DNA of 64,000 bases, taken from positions 1 through 64,000 of the forward strand of contig UROF01000011.1 in assembly GCA_900549475.1 (NCBI GenBank), written 5' to 3'. Source of the DNA: an uncultured Eubacteriales bacterium. Lineage in GTDB: Bacteria; Bacillota; Clostridia; Oscillospirales; Oscillospiraceae. Positions 25,768-35,540 of this stretch are shown here, piece by piece. Both the position numbers and the translations under genes were made by a program. Under the pieces are notes generated by a model. It saw only the letters and a program-made list of their open reading frames with translations, had not been told where the DNA came from and did not search any database. Positions within the stretch are counted from its first letter, which is position 1; every line of letters starts with the position of its first letter.

Positions 25768-27336
25768 TTACATCCAGATGGAAAATACCCGCAATACTTT
25801 TTCCACCACTTTTTTCAGCCAGGAACGCCGGCGCCACACTTCCAGATCCACCGGTGCACTGCGGGAGATGATCCGCTCCATATCCTGCCAGATCGCGGTA
25901 ATGGCGTCGGCCCCATAGAGCATCACGCCGCACTCATAGTGGAGCTGGAAGCTCCTGTAATCCATGTTGATGGTCCCCACCATAGCCACTTCTCCATCCA
26001 CCACAAAACTCTTGGCGTGGAGAAATCCGGGGGTAAACTCGTAGATCTTCACTCCGTGGGAAATCAGCTTCTCATAGTAGGAGCCTGCCACGATCTGGGT
26101 ATATTTATGGTCCGGGATCCCCGGCAGCATCAGCCGTACATCCACTCCGCTGTCCGCCGCCACGCACAAAGACCGGACCACGCCATCCTCCACGGCAAAG
26201 TAGGGGGTAGTGAGCCATATATAGTCATGGGCATTGGCAATACACTGGAGGAATACATCCTCTGCCGGGTTGTCCGGGTTGTTGATGGGACCGTCGGCAA
26301 AGGGCTGACACCAGCCGCCGCCGGGCCGGGACTCCAGAGGATGGTAGTAGTCGTGCTCATTGTGGACATGGCAGGAGAGCATCTCCCACATGTGGATGAA
26401 CTGGGCGGTAAGGCCCCAGGCACCAAGGCCGTCCAGCAGGATACCGCTGTCCTTCCACTCGCCGAAGCGGCGGATAAAATTGGCATATTCATCGGCCACA
26501 TTCACCCCGCCGGTATAGGCGTACTGCCCATCAATGCAAAGGATCTTGCGGTGATCCCGGTAGTTGAAATACAGGCGGTTGACATACTGGTGAACCGGGT
26601 TGAAGATCTCCACTTCCATTCCCGCCTCACGCATCTGTTCGATGGTCTCCCGCCGCATCCGGGTGATATTGCCGAAGTCATCAAAGATGATCTTGACCTC
26701 CACGCCGTGTCTGGCCCGGTCGGCCAGAACTTCCATGATCCGGTCCCACAGCTTTCCCTCTGCCAGGATGAAGTACTCCAGGAAGATGAACCGCTCCGCC
26801 CGGGCCATCCGGCTCAGGGCGTCGGCAAACAGGGCATCCCCGCCGGGGAAGTATGTTACATCCGTCTCCCGGTAGAGCAGGAACTCCCGTCCCGCCAGCA
26901 TGGCGGCGGTCCGCCGCCAGTTGGGCAGCACCTCACCCAGGCGCTCCAGATTGGCCTCACTCTGCCGCTTTTCCGCTTCCCGGCTTTCCGGCAGCTTCAC
27001 CGGCAGCAGATTCAGCCGTTTACTCTGGATATTGCCGCCCCACAGGACATAGAGGATCAGCCCGGCTACCGGCACCGCCACCACCAGCAGCGTCCATGCC
27101 AGCTTATAGCTGGCGCTGGAGGAACTGCTCTGGATATTGATGGCCACACCGATGGCCACCGCCTCTATGATAAGGGTCAGGACGATAGCGGAATGGGTCT
27201 GGAGGAAATAGGACAGCAGCATCACTGCGGCCACATTCACCAACAGCAGCACCAGCACCAGGGCCAGGCGCAGCGTGGCGGAGATCCTCCGCTCCGTAGT
27301 CTCCTTCACAGGACGCTTTACGATGGGACTTTTCAC
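25768..27336 (-). CDS. cls: Cardiolipin synthase
   Basis: This 522-residue protein has two or three N-terminal membrane segments (about residues 20-105) and two phospholipase-D HKD motifs, HRKILCIDGQ...GG and HAKSFVVDGE...GT. It joins two phosphatidylglycerols to form cardiolipin. It starts 30 bases after pncB and is 35 bases before cobO, so cotranscription is likely. Confidence 0.94.
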   Translation of the reverse strand: MKSPIVKRPVKETTERRISATLRLALVLVLLLVNVAAVMLLSYFLQTHSAIVLTLIIEAVAIGVAINIQSSSSSASYKLAWTLLVVAVPVAGLILYVLWGGNIQSKRLNLLPVKLPESREAEKRQSEANLERLGEVLPNWRRTAAMLAGREFLLYRETDVTYFPGGDALFADALSRMARAERFIFLEYFILAEGKLWDRIMEVLADRARHGVEVKIIFDDFGNITRMRRETIEQMREAGMEVEIFNPVHQYVNRLYFNYRDHRKILCIDGQYAYTGGVNVADEYANFIRRFGEWKDSGILLDGLGAWGLTAQFIHMWEMLSCHVHNEHDYYHPLESRPGGGWCQPFADGPINNPDNPAEDVFLQCIANAHDYIWLTTPYFAVEDGVVRSLCVAADSGVDVRLMLPGIPDHKYTQIVAGSYYEKLISHGVKIYEFTPGFLHAKSFVVDGEVAMVGTINMDYRSFQLHYECGVMLYGADAITAIWQDMERIISRSAPVDLEVWRRRSWLKKVVEKVLRVFSIWM

Positions 27337-27366
27337 TTGTTACTCCTTTCGCAGGGTCAAGGGAAA

Positions 27367-28815
27367 TCAGTGGTTCTCCTCCAGCAGGGTGTATTTCACA
27401 TCCCACAGCTTCTGGGAGAGATCCACATAGTAGTTGTGGGGATTGTCAAAACGCTTGACCTCATCCCACAGGGTGTCCAGCTGCTGGGCACAATAGGCAC
27501 GGATCTCCTCCAGAGAGGGCTGCTGATACACCAGCTCTCCCCGCAGGAACACCGGCACCTGCAGCTCCTTGGCCGTAAAATTGTAAACTTCTTTTTTCTT
27601 CCAGGTTGCATCCGGATCAAAAATCACCAGAGGCTTGCTGTCATCCACCACTTCATCGTGGATCGTCAGATAGTCGGCAATGGCTTTACCGGTGTCATTG
27701 CCGTAAAAACGATAGAGTTTCTTATAGTGGGGCGTAGTGATCTTGGTGACATTCTCGCTGATCTTGATCTTGGGCGTAATGGTCCCGTCGTTTTCCTCCA
27801 CCGCTACCAGCTTGTAGACACCGCCAAATACCGGCTCGCTGCGGGCGGTGATCAGCCGCTCGCCTACGCCGAAGCAGTCCACCTGGGCTCCCTGCAGCAG
27901 CAGATCGCGGATCAGGCTCTCGTCCAGAGCGTTGGAGGCAGAGATCGTGCAGCTCTGCCAGCCCGCTGCATCCAGCATCTTTCTGGCCTCCTTGGAGAGG
28001 TAGGCAATATCGCCGGAATCCAGACGGATGCCACATTTGGTGATTCCCTTGGGCCGTAGGACCTCATTGAATACCCGGATGGCATCAGGGACGCCGCTTT
28101 TCAGGGTATTGTAGGTATCCACCAGCAAAATAGCATTGTTGGGATAGATCTCGCAGTAGGCCTTGAAGGCCTCATACTGGGTGGGGAACATCTGCACCCA
28201 GGAATGGGCCATCGTACCGGCGGCCGGAACACCATAGACCTGATCGCTGAGGGCACAGGCAGTACCGTGGACACCGCCGATATAGGCCGCTCTGGCGCCC
28301 ACCACAGCGCCGCCCACGCCCTGGGCCCGGCGGGAACCAAACTCCAGCACCGTGTGGCCCTGGGCCGCCCGAACCAGACGGCTGGCCTTGGTGGCAATAA
28401 GGCTCTGATGGTTGATGCACAGCAGCGCATAGGTCTCAATGAGCTGGGCCTGAGACGCCGGCGCACGGACAGTGATCAGCGGCTCGTTGGGAAATACCGG
28501 CGTACCTTCGGGCACAGCCCAGATGTCACCAGTAAAGCGGAACGTACGCAGATAGTCCAGGAAATCCTCTTCAAAGAGGCCCTTTGTTCTCAAATAAGCA
28601 ATATCGTCTTCATCAAAATGGAGGTTTTGTATATAGTCGATCAGCTGCTCAAGGCCGGCAGCAATGGCATAGCCGCCGCCATCCGGCACACGGCGGAAGA
28701 ACACATCAAAATAGGTGATGCGCTCCTGCATGCCCTGACGGAAATAGCCGTTGGCCATGGTCATCTCATAGAAGTCGAACAGCATCGACAGATTCAGCTT
28801 CTCCTTGTGCTCCAT
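27367..28815 (-). CDS. pncB: Nicotinate phosphoribosyltransferase
   Basis: This 482-residue enzyme matches the long Gram-positive NAPRTase family, with FGSRRAQG and the later GIRLDSGDIAYLSKEAR phosphate-binding regions. It converts nicotinate and PRPP into nicotinate mononucleotide in the NAD salvage pathway. It is the first gene of a four-gene minus-strand operon, with a promoter 75 bases upstream. Confidence 0.95.
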   Translation of the reverse strand: MEHKEKLNLSMLFDFYEMTMANGYFRQGMQERITYFDVFFRRVPDGGGYAIAAGLEQLIDYIQNLHFDEDDIAYLRTKGLFEEDFLDYLRTFRFTGDIWAVPEGTPVFPNEPLITVRAPASQAQLIETYALLCINHQSLIATKASRLVRAAQGHTVLEFGSRRAQGVGGAVVGARAAYIGGVHGTACALSDQVYGVPAAGTMAHSWVQMFPTQYEAFKAYCEIYPNNAILLVDTYNTLKSGVPDAIRVFNEVLRPKGITKCGIRLDSGDIAYLSKEARKMLDAAGWQSCTISASNALDESLIRDLLLQGAQVDCFGVGERLITARSEPVFGGVYKLVAVEENDGTITPKIKISENVTKITTPHYKKLYRFYGNDTGKAIADYLTIHDEVVDDSKPLVIFDPDATWKKKEVYNFTAKELQVPVFLRGELVYQQPSLEEIRAYCAQQLDTLWDEVKRFDNPHNYYVDLSQKLWDVKYTLLEENH

Positions 28816-28888
28816 TCTCCAATCCTCTGTTTCATCATAATGGTTGGAACAGGCCGCCTATGACGGCGCTGCCTGTCCCGACTTCTTT

Positions 28889-28917
28889 ATAGTATATCTT
28901 TTTTGAAGCTTTTGCAA
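28889..28917 (-). promoter_or_regulatory. Promoter of the pncB operon
   Basis: TTGCAA (28912-28917) and TACTAT (28889-28894) on the minus strand are 17 bases apart. The leader between it and pncB can form a hairpin (GGACAGGC with GCCTGTTCC) without a T run. Confidence 0.6.
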
Positions 28918-28925
28918 CGATAGAA

Positions 28926-28954
28926 TTGACATTTCTTCCCGTTTCCCATAATAT
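28926..28954 (+). promoter_or_regulatory. Promoter of coaW
   Basis: TTGACA (28926-28931) and TAATAT (28949-28954) are 17 bases apart, about 55 bases before the start. It lies back to back with the pncB promoter, nine bases apart. Confidence 0.65.
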
Positions 28955-29010
28955 AGAGGAACCGGCTGGCCCACCTGCCGGCAACTTCTTCCCCTTTGGA
29001 GGATTTTCCT

Positions 29011-29844
29011 ATGTCTGTGATTTTAGGTATCGATATAGGCGGTTCCACCACCAAAATCGTCGGTCTGCGCCGGGACGGTACCACGATCGCCATGCACCGT
29101 GTCCAGGCCCAGGACCCCATTACCTCCCTGTACGGAGCGCTGGGAAACTTCCTGTTTACTAACAATCTCGCGCTGGAGGATGTGTCTCGGATCGTCCTCA
29201 CCGGCGTGGGTGCCTCTTTTGTAGAAGGAAATATCTACAACATCCCCACGGAAAAAGTGGAGGAATTTACCGCTGTCGGCGTAGGTGGTCTGGCTCTCAG
29301 CGGACAGGATAAGGCCGTTGTGGTCAGTATGGGCACCGGTACCGCCTTTATCTGGGCGGAAAAAGGCAAGGAAGTCCGTCATCTGTGCGGTTCCGGCGTA
29401 GGCGGCGGTACTCTGGCAGGGCTTTGTTCCCGGCTGTGCGGCACCCGCCAGTATGGCCAGATCGTCAAACTGGCCAGCGAAGGGGACATCAACCATATCG
29501 ACCTCACCGTGGGCGACATCACCCGCAACAGCCACCCCTCCCTGCCCCTGGATATTACCGCCGCCAACTTCGGCAACGTTTCTGACAGCGCTACTCCCGG
29601 TGATTTCGCTGCGGGCGTTGTGAATATGGTTCTCCAGTCCATCGGCACCACTGCCGTGATGTCCTGCCGGGCCTGCGGATGCGACACGGTGGTGCTTACC
29701 GGCTTTATGTCAAACCTTCCCCAGGCGAAAGACTGCTTTGCTCTGTTTACCCGTCTTCATGGTATTCGCTTCGTGACGCCGGAGCACGCTACCTTCGCCA
29801 CTTCCATCGGAGCTGCTTTGTGCTCCTTCCGCGGCGAGATGTAA
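29011..29844 (+). CDS. coaW: Type II pantothenate kinase
   Basis: This 277-residue ASKHA-fold kinase begins with ILGIDIGGSTTKIVG and has the later phosphate loops GTGTAFIW and CGSGVGGGTLAGL. Type II enzymes phosphorylate pantothenate as the first step of coenzyme A synthesis and are typical of Firmicutes. The ATG at 29011 follows GGAGG. A phosphopantetheinyl transferase, which uses the end product, lies next to it on the opposite strand. Confidence 0.93.
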   Translation: MSVILGIDIGGSTTKIVGLRRDGTTIAMHRVQAQDPITSLYGALGNFLFTNNLALEDVSRIVLTGVGASFVEGNIYNIPTEKVEEFTAVGVGGLALSGQDKAVVVSMGTGTAFIWAEKGKEVRHLCGSGVGGGTLAGLCSRLCGTRQYGQIVKLASEGDINHIDLTVGDITRNSHPSLPLDITAANFGNVSDSATPGDFAAGVVNMVLQSIGTTAVMSCRACGCDTVVLTGFMSNLPQAKDCFALFTRLHGIRFVTPEHATFATSIGAALCSFRGEM

Positions 29845-29866
29845 TAGAACAACGGCCTGATTATGT

Positions 29867-29908
29867 AAAAAAACACCCGCCTGACAATCTTGTCAGGTGG
29901 GTGTTTTT
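29867..29908. terminator. Bidirectional terminator after coaW
   Basis: A 16-base stem (29871-29886 with 29891-29906, one wobble) is flanked by A and T runs, serving coaW and the converging minus-strand unit. Confidence 0.85.
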
Positions 29909-29918
29909 ACTCTGTATA

Positions 29919-30446
29919 TCAATTTTCGTCCTTGGTGTCTCTGACCGCCGCTCCTCTGTCATGCAGCAATCTGTCCGCCCGAACAGTCCGCACCGGAACT
30001 TCCACCGACGGGCACACCGTCACGATCCAGCCGGGAAGCAGGTTGGAAAAGCTCTGGCACAACGGGTCCGTCGCCTCCCCACGCATCAGTGCGGCAATGC
30101 CCTGGCCCCGCCGCTTCACCGTGGCCTCCCGGGCCGTCCACAGGCGGAAAAACGCCTCCGGCTCCATCCCCTGGCCCAGGAGCTTTGGCGGCTGGCGCAC
30201 AAGCTCAATATCCACTCCGATGTCCCTGTTATGGACAGCGCAGGCCACCGCACCGTGGCTGTGACTGAGATTAAAGCAAATATCCGGACGTCCGGGGAAA
30301 AAAGGCTTGCCCTCCTCCCCCTTGGCTACCTCCGGCAGTGCAGAAAGCCCAGCTTCTCTGGCCAGCACCAGCGCCAGCAGATCCCAGGCCGCCTGGTGCT
30401 CCTTCCCCGGCGGGCAGAGAGCGGCATAAAGCACCGCTTCTTCCAT
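29919..30446 (-). CDS. 4'-phosphopantetheinyl transferase superfamily protein
   Basis: This 175-residue protein has the Sfp-type signatures FNLSHSHGAVACAV, GVDIELVR and WTAREATVKRRGQG. In the last motif the usual WxxKEA lysine is Arg. The family moves phosphopantetheine from coenzyme A onto carrier proteins. The length is near the minimal half-Sfp/AcpS-like range for single-chain forms, so the carrier target (ACP or a peptide synthetase) cannot be decided. The start overlaps the last base of yhaM. Confidence 0.88.
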   Translation of the reverse strand: MEEAVLYAALCPPGKEHQAAWDLLALVLAREAGLSALPEVAKGEEGKPFFPGRPDICFNLSHSHGAVACAVHNRDIGVDIELVRQPPKLLGQGMEPEAFFRLWTAREATVKRRGQGIAALMRGEATDPLCQSFSNLLPGWIVTVCPSVEVPVRTVRADRLLHDRGAAVRDTKDEN

Positions 30447-31405
30447 CAGTGCCGCTCCTCCGTGTGGTGGTAAATTTTCTTTTCCAAAGCAAAGATCCGT
30501 TTACTGAACTCCCCCTCCGGCGTCTCTGCCAGGGTCTCCCGGTAGATCTCCATCCGGCTGTCCATGGTGTCGATCAGTGACAGCAGTTCGCTCTCTGCGC
30601 ACATGGGCACCACCGCCGCGCCAAACTCCGGCTGTCCGTGGTGGGAGAGGACCATATGCTGCAGCAGCACAGATTTCTCTTCAGGGATACCCAGCTCCTC
30701 CGCTGCCCGGGCAGCCTCCTGGGCGCCCATGACCAGATGGCCCAAAAGCTGTCCTCTCAGAGAATACTCTGTTACCAGCCCCAGCGGGGAGAAGGAAAAC
30801 TCCTCCGCTTTGGAGAGGTCATGGAGCAGCGTGCCCGCCAGCAGAAGGCTGCGGTCCACCGTACCGGCATAAATCTCCGCCAGAAAATCTGCCGTGCGCA
30901 GCATCGTCCAGGTGTGCATCAGCAGTCCCCCCAGGAAACTGTGGTGGACGCTTTTGGCTGCCGGGATAGTACGCAGGGCCTCCCCCTGACGCTCCAGCAT
31001 CCGGCGGCAAACCGCCCGGTAATCTGTATCCTCAATGCTGTCCACCAGCCGCTCTATCTCTGCCCAGGCTTTCTCCCCATCAATGGGCGCGGTGGCTACC
31101 AGGCTCCCCCGGTCCACCGGGTCGCCGGGTTCTGTCCGCCGCAGCCGGTCCATATTCAGCTGCAGGGCGCCCCGGAACTCTGTCACCGATCCCCGAATCT
31201 TGATGACCTGCCCCTCATCAGCAGTGGAAATAGGGCCGGAGTAGTCCCAGGCCTTCGCCTCCATAGAACCGGTCTTATCCGATACCACAGCCGCCAAAAA
31301 CGGCCGTCCGTTATTGCTGGTGCGGATCTGGGCTGTCTTGAGAACGTAGAACCCCTCCACCTGGTCCCCTACTGCCATATCGCATATCCGTTTATTATAT
31401 TCCAT
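30446..31405 (-). CDS. yhaM: 3'-5' exoribonuclease YhaM family protein
   Basis: This 319-residue protein has an N-terminal OB-fold (residues about 10-95) and a C-terminal HD domain with HHSFLGGLLMHT and LLHDLSKAEEF, the YhaM/CBF1 arrangement. The family degrades RNA, and some members degrade single-stranded DNA, 3' to 5' with manganese. It is the first gene of a two-gene minus-strand unit. Confidence 0.92.
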   Translation of the reverse strand: MEYNKRICDMAVGDQVEGFYVLKTAQIRTSNNGRPFLAAVVSDKTGSMEAKAWDYSGPISTADEGQVIKIRGSVTEFRGALQLNMDRLRRTEPGDPVDRGSLVATAPIDGEKAWAEIERLVDSIEDTDYRAVCRRMLERQGEALRTIPAAKSVHHSFLGGLLMHTWTMLRTADFLAEIYAGTVDRSLLLAGTLLHDLSKAEEFSFSPLGLVTEYSLRGQLLGHLVMGAQEAARAAEELGIPEEKSVLLQHMVLSHHGQPEFGAAVVPMCAESELLSLIDTMDSRMEIYRETLAETPEGEFSKRIFALEKKIYHHTEERH

Positions 31406-31465
31406 AGTCCTTATCCTTTTCTCTTATCCTGTAAACGCCGGACAGCAAAGCGCGGCATTTTCTTC

Positions 31466-31494
31466 ATTATAGGTCACCAAAGGGCAAAAGGCAA
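31466..31494 (-). promoter_or_regulatory. Promoter of yhaM
   Basis: TTGCCT (31489-31494) and TATAAT (31466-31471) on the minus strand are 17 bases apart. Confidence 0.65.
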
Positions 31495-31507
31495 TAAATA
31501 TCACAGC

Positions 31508-31550
31508 ACCGCCGGGTGCCCTTCTGCATAAGAGAGGGACGCCCGGCGGT
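31508..31550 (-). terminator. Hairpin after the hydrolase pseudogene
   Basis: A stem of about 16 bases (ACCGCCGGG... with ...CCCGGCGGT) lies 30 bases past the pseudogene stop. The downstream sequence is only weakly T-rich, so termination is probable rather than certain. Confidence 0.55.
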
Positions 31551-31579
31551 ACATTGTGTCTCTGTCAGCTGCCGCGGCT

Positions 31580-33101
31580 TTATCCCACGGCTTCGATCTC
31601 CCGGAGCATTACGCTTCCGGAATCCTGAGGAAATTCCAGGGTAATACCAGTGATATGGGTCAGATCCACTCCCTGGAAGGCAGACAGCTCTATCCGGAGG
31701 GTTCCCAGGGGGGTAAAGGTGCTGTACTGGGACAGCTCTGTCTCTCCGATACCAGGGTAGGTTTCCGTCTCACCCTCCTGCCAGCTCAAGGCAGGCGTTC
31801 CCGCAGGAATCTCCACTGCGGCCTCCTTGCCGTCAGCGTCGGTCAAAATCACCCGCACACTCTGATCCTTTTGATGATTGAGGGGATCAGAGCTGTCCTG
31901 GGTCAGATCCAACTGCAGCATCCCAGCTTCTCCCAGATCTGCCGACACCGGGATCGACACTGCCGCTTCCGGCTGCTCCCACTGAAGGCGGAGCAGATCG
32001 TAAGTCGTAAAGCCGCCCGGCAGGCGAAATGCTCCGGCGGTATTATCCACCGTGCTGCTGGCATTGACCCACTCTGCCTGTACACCCTCTGCCGCCAGAT
32101 CAGGCTTGGTCTCCTGACCTGCCTAGAACAGGACCTGGCTCTCTTCGTCCACGCGGATCAGCACTTCGCATCCACCGTAGCTCTCCGGCAGCTCAGTCTG
32201 CCCGGCAAAAGGCGTATGGCCATCCTCCAGCACCTGGTCTGCAAAGTCCTTTACATAGGCAGACAGGAAAGCCTGCTGCCGGGATCTGTCCATGACCCGG
32301 TCCCGGTCCTCCTGGCTGGAAAAGGGGTCAGGACGGACCAGCGCAGTGCTGAACCCGCTGTGATCGCCTTCTTTCAGGTAGATCAGTTCCGCATCAGATA
32401 CCCGGCCCTCAGCGGACTCCAGCTCGTCAAACAGTTTGCCGCCGTCCAGATAGGTAAATCCCAGGTCATAACGGTTCTCTGCAGCCTTTTCCACCGGGTG
32501 AGAACCGTGAAGGAAAATCACCACTGGGCAGTCTCCCCTTCCGGCACACCGATCACACCCTGCATCCGGTAGGGTGTATCGGGGCGGACAGGGTTATCCA
32601 GAGCTCCCTCTCCCAAATCGTAAACGGAGACATTATCCGCAGGAGTGGCTGTGGTCACCACAGCGGTGTTGGTAGCTCCGTCCCAGGCGGCGGAGATCCC
32701 GTCCACATGGTCAAACAGCTCCGGCGAAACATACGTCGTTCCATCTTCCAACCGCATATTTTCATCCTGGAGCAGCGTCTCTCCCTTCTCAGACAGCGTG
32801 CCGGCCGCAGGGTCCACTGTATAGTCGTGGGTCTCGCCATCCAGCACTACCGTCCGTTTGGTCTCGTCCCAGGTCACCACATAGTCCCCTGCTTCCGCGA
32901 TCGCCCGCAACGGGAAAAGGACCTGTCCGTCCGCATACAGCGGTGTGGCTCCATCAGCAGGCATTCCATCCACCAGCAAGCGGGTAGGATAACCCGAGAG
33001 ATCCGGCAGCAAACCTACATCAGACTCGTAGGCATGTCCCAAAGTCCCGGATAGGAGCGAAGTTGTCAGTGCAATGGCAAGTATTGTTTTTTTCGTGTCA
33101 T
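31580..33101 (-). pseudogene. Decayed secreted stalk-domain alpha/beta hydrolase-like gene
   Basis: Three reading-frame pieces in order form one protein: a signal peptide (ILAIALTTSLLSGTLGHA), a copper-amine-oxidase-N-like stalk domain (LLVDGMPADGATPLYADGQVLFPLRAIAEAG region), a hydrolase-like segment starting PVVIFLHGSHP, and a C-terminal beta-rich part. Three lesions separate them. One A is missing in the A run near 33092, which would otherwise join the well-placed ATG at 33101 (AGGAGG six bases upstream). One C is missing in a C run near 32526, causing a stop at 32518. A TAG lies in frame at 32123-32125. Translation could still begin at a GTG at 33108. Sequencing error could explain the two homopolymer changes but not readily the TAG. 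Confidence 0.8.
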
Positions 33102-33190
33102 ACAGCACCTCCTATGTACTCCTTTGACGTACAGCGCGGGAAAAAAGTTCACTCATATTTACTTTTTTTCTTGCCATGATTTTCCCCTCA

Positions 33191-33230
33191 TAAAAACAGC
33201 GGCGCGTCCGGCATCTGCCGGGCGCGCCGC
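33191..33230 (-). terminator. Terminator of the arabinose operon
   Basis: A 14-bp stem (33199-33212 with 33217-33230, one mismatch) is followed on the minus strand by TGTTTTTA. It lies about 20 bases past the araD stop. Confidence 0.85.
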
Positions 33231-33251
33231 GTAACATCCATGACAGGAATA

Positions 33252-33944
33252 TCAGCCCTGGCCGTAGTAGGCACCGGGGCCGTGCTTACGCAGATAGTGC
33301 TTGTTGAGCAGCTCCTGCTGCATGGGACCCTTGCTGGGCTCCAGCATCATGGCGTGCCAGTCCATAAAAGCTACCTCCTCCAGCACGACCGCGTTGTGGA
33401 CTGCATCATGGGCGTCCTTGCCCCAGGTGAAGGGGCCGTGGCTGTGGACCAGGACAGCGGGAATGGTCATGGGATCGACGCCCTTGAAGGTCTCGATGAT
33501 GACATTGCCGGTCTCCAGCTCATACTCGCCGCCGATCTCCTCGGGGGTCATCTTCCGGGTGCAGGGGATCTCACCATAGAAGTAGTCACCCTGGGTGGTG
33601 CCCATGGCGGGAATACCCCGGCCAGCCTGGGCAAAGGTGGTGGCCCAGCGGCTGTGGGTGTGAACGATACCGCCCATGGCCGGGAAGGCACGATACAGCG
33701 CCAGGTGGGTGGGGGTATCGCTGGAGGGCTTCCACTTACCCTCCACCTTCTCGCCGGTGGCGATATCCAGCACCACCATATCCTCGGCGGTCATACCCTC
33801 ATAGGGCACGCCGCTGGGCTTGATGACCATGAGGCCCTTCTCCCGGTCCACTCCGGAGACATTGCCCCAGGTGAAGGTGATCAGGCCATATTTGGGCAGG
33901 AGGAGGTTGGCCTCCAGCACTTCCTGTTTCAGTTGTTCCAGCAT
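33252..33944 (-). CDS. araD: L-ribulose-5-phosphate 4-epimerase
   Basis: This 230-residue class II aldolase-fold enzyme has TFTWGNVSGVD, KPSGVPYE, the metal ligands in VHTHSRWATTFAQ and a later VHSHGPFTWG. It converts L-ribulose-5-phosphate into D-xylulose-5-phosphate. It is the last gene of the arabinose operon, about 90 bases after araA. Confidence 0.96.
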   Translation of the reverse strand: MLEQLKQEVLEANLLLPKYGLITFTWGNVSGVDREKGLMVIKPSGVPYEGMTAEDMVVLDIATGEKVEGKWKPSSDTPTHLALYRAFPAMGGIVHTHSRWATTFAQAGRGIPAMGTTQGDYFYGEIPCTRKMTPEEIGGEYELETGNVIIETFKGVDPMTIPAVLVHSHGPFTWGKDAHDAVHNAVVLEEVAFMDWHAMMLEPSKGPMQQELLNKHYLRKHGPGAYYGQG

Positions 33945-34032
33945 AGCAGTTTTCTCCTTCCATACGAAAAAGGGCGGGGAGGCGTTGGCCTCCCCGCGCC
34001 CGGTTTTCTTGTTATCTCGGGGAAGCGGATCT

Positions 34033-35508
34033 TTACTTCAGCTTCCAGGCCAGGTCATTGAGGAACAGCTGCTGCTCCAGGCCCTCCACGGTGGTATCCT
34101 TGCTGATGTGGACGAACTCGATATCCATCATGGTAGCCCAGTCCTTCATCTGCTCAGCAGTAACGTCGTAGCTGAGGACGGTGTGGTGGGCGCCGCCGGC
34201 AGTGATCCAGCACTCCACACCAGTGGTGAGGCTGGGCTCCGCCTGCCACATAACGCGGGCCACCGGCAGGTTGGGCATGGGCATGATGGGCTTGACACAG
34301 TGGATATCCTGGCAGATCAGGCGCAGACGGCCGCCCATGTCGATGAGGCTGACCACGATGGCATCGCCAGCCTTACCCTCGAACACCAGACGGGCGGGGT
34401 CCTCACGGTCGCCGATGCCCAGGGGATGGACCTCGATGCGGGGTTTGTCAGCAGCCACGCTGGGGCAGACCTCCAGCATGTGGGCGCCCAGGCTGTACTC
34501 CTGGCCCTTCACCAGATGATAGGTGTAGTCCTCCATGAAAGCGGAAGCGCCGTTGCCGTTCTCACCCATAGCCTTCATGATGGTGGTCATGGCGGCTACC
34601 TTCCAGTCGCCCTCGCCGCCGTAGCCGTAGCCCTGAGCCATCAGGTGCTGGCTGGCAAGACCGGGCAGCTGCTTCATGCCGTAGAGATCCTGGAAGGTGT
34701 TGGAGAAGGCCTTGCAGCCCTCGGCGTCCATCATCTTCTTCATGGCGATCTCTTCCCGGGCCTGGTAGCGGACGGTCTCCATATCGTCGGTAGCAAAGTC
34801 ATAGCTCTGCTTGTAAGTCTCCATCAGCTCGTCGATCTCCGCCTCGGTGACAGCGTCCATGGTCTCCACCAGCTTGCCCACAGGCCAGGTGTTGACCTGC
34901 CAGCCCAGCTTGGCCTGGACCTCTACCTTGTCGCCTTCGGTGACAGCCACTTCCCGCATGTTGTCGCCAAAGCGCATGACCTTCAGCTCCTTGCTGACGG
35001 CCACACCCACAGCGGCGCGCATCCAGGCGCCCAGGCGCTTCTGGACATCCTCATCCTGCCAATAGCCGGCGATGACCTTGCGGGGCATCCGCAGCCGGGC
35101 GGCGATAAAGCCGTGCTCCCGGTCGCCGTGGGCGGCCTGGTTGAGGTTCATGAAGTCCATGTCGATCTCCTCGTTGGGGATCTCACGGTTGTACTGGGTA
35201 GCGAAGTGGCAGTAGGGCTTCTGAAGATTGACAAAGCCGTTGATCCACATCTTGGAGGGGGAGAAGGTGTGGCACCAGGTAACGATACCGCAGCACTTGT
35301 CGTCGTAGTTGGCCTCCTTGACCACATCGGCAATCTCCTTGTTGGTCTTGGCGGTCACTTTATATACCAGCTTGCAGGGCAGGTTGCCGGAAGTGTTCAT
35401 CTTTTCCACCATCTCGGCGGCACGCTTGGCCACGGTCTCCAGGACCTCAGGACCATACAGGAACTGGCTGCCTACCACAAACCAAAACTCTCTCTGCTTC
35501 ATATCCAT
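34033..35508 (-). CDS. araA: L-arabinose isomerase
   Basis: This 491-residue enzyme begins with the family hallmark EFWFVVGSQFLYGPE and has the conserved metal-site regions of AraA, including GGEGDWK. It isomerises L-arabinose to L-ribulose. I chose the ATG at 35508 because AAAAGAGGT lies upstream; the frame is also open from a TTG seven codons earlier and from a second ATG two codons later. It lies between araB and araD. Confidence 0.97.
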   Translation of the reverse strand: MDMKQREFWFVVGSQFLYGPEVLETVAKRAAEMVEKMNTSGNLPCKLVYKVTAKTNKEIADVVKEANYDDKCCGIVTWCHTFSPSKMWINGFVNLQKPYCHFATQYNREIPNEEIDMDFMNLNQAAHGDREHGFIAARLRMPRKVIAGYWQDEDVQKRLGAWMRAAVGVAVSKELKVMRFGDNMREVAVTEGDKVEVQAKLGWQVNTWPVGKLVETMDAVTEAEIDELMETYKQSYDFATDDMETVRYQAREEIAMKKMMDAEGCKAFSNTFQDLYGMKQLPGLASQHLMAQGYGYGGEGDWKVAAMTTIMKAMGENGNGASAFMEDYTYHLVKGQEYSLGAHMLEVCPSVAADKPRIEVHPLGIGDREDPARLVFEGKAGDAIVVSLIDMGGRLRLICQDIHCVKPIMPMPNLPVARVMWQAEPSLTTGVECWITAGGAHHTVLSYDVTAEQMKDWATMMDIEFVHISKDTTVEGLEQQLFLNDLAWKLK

Positions 35509-35540
35509 GATAAGAATACCTCTTTTCAAATATCTCCCGC

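Noticed and set aside
28816..28888. NAD-type riboswitch in the pncB leader
   Set aside because: Only a simple hairpin is visible, and no conserved riboswitch core or T run could be recognised.
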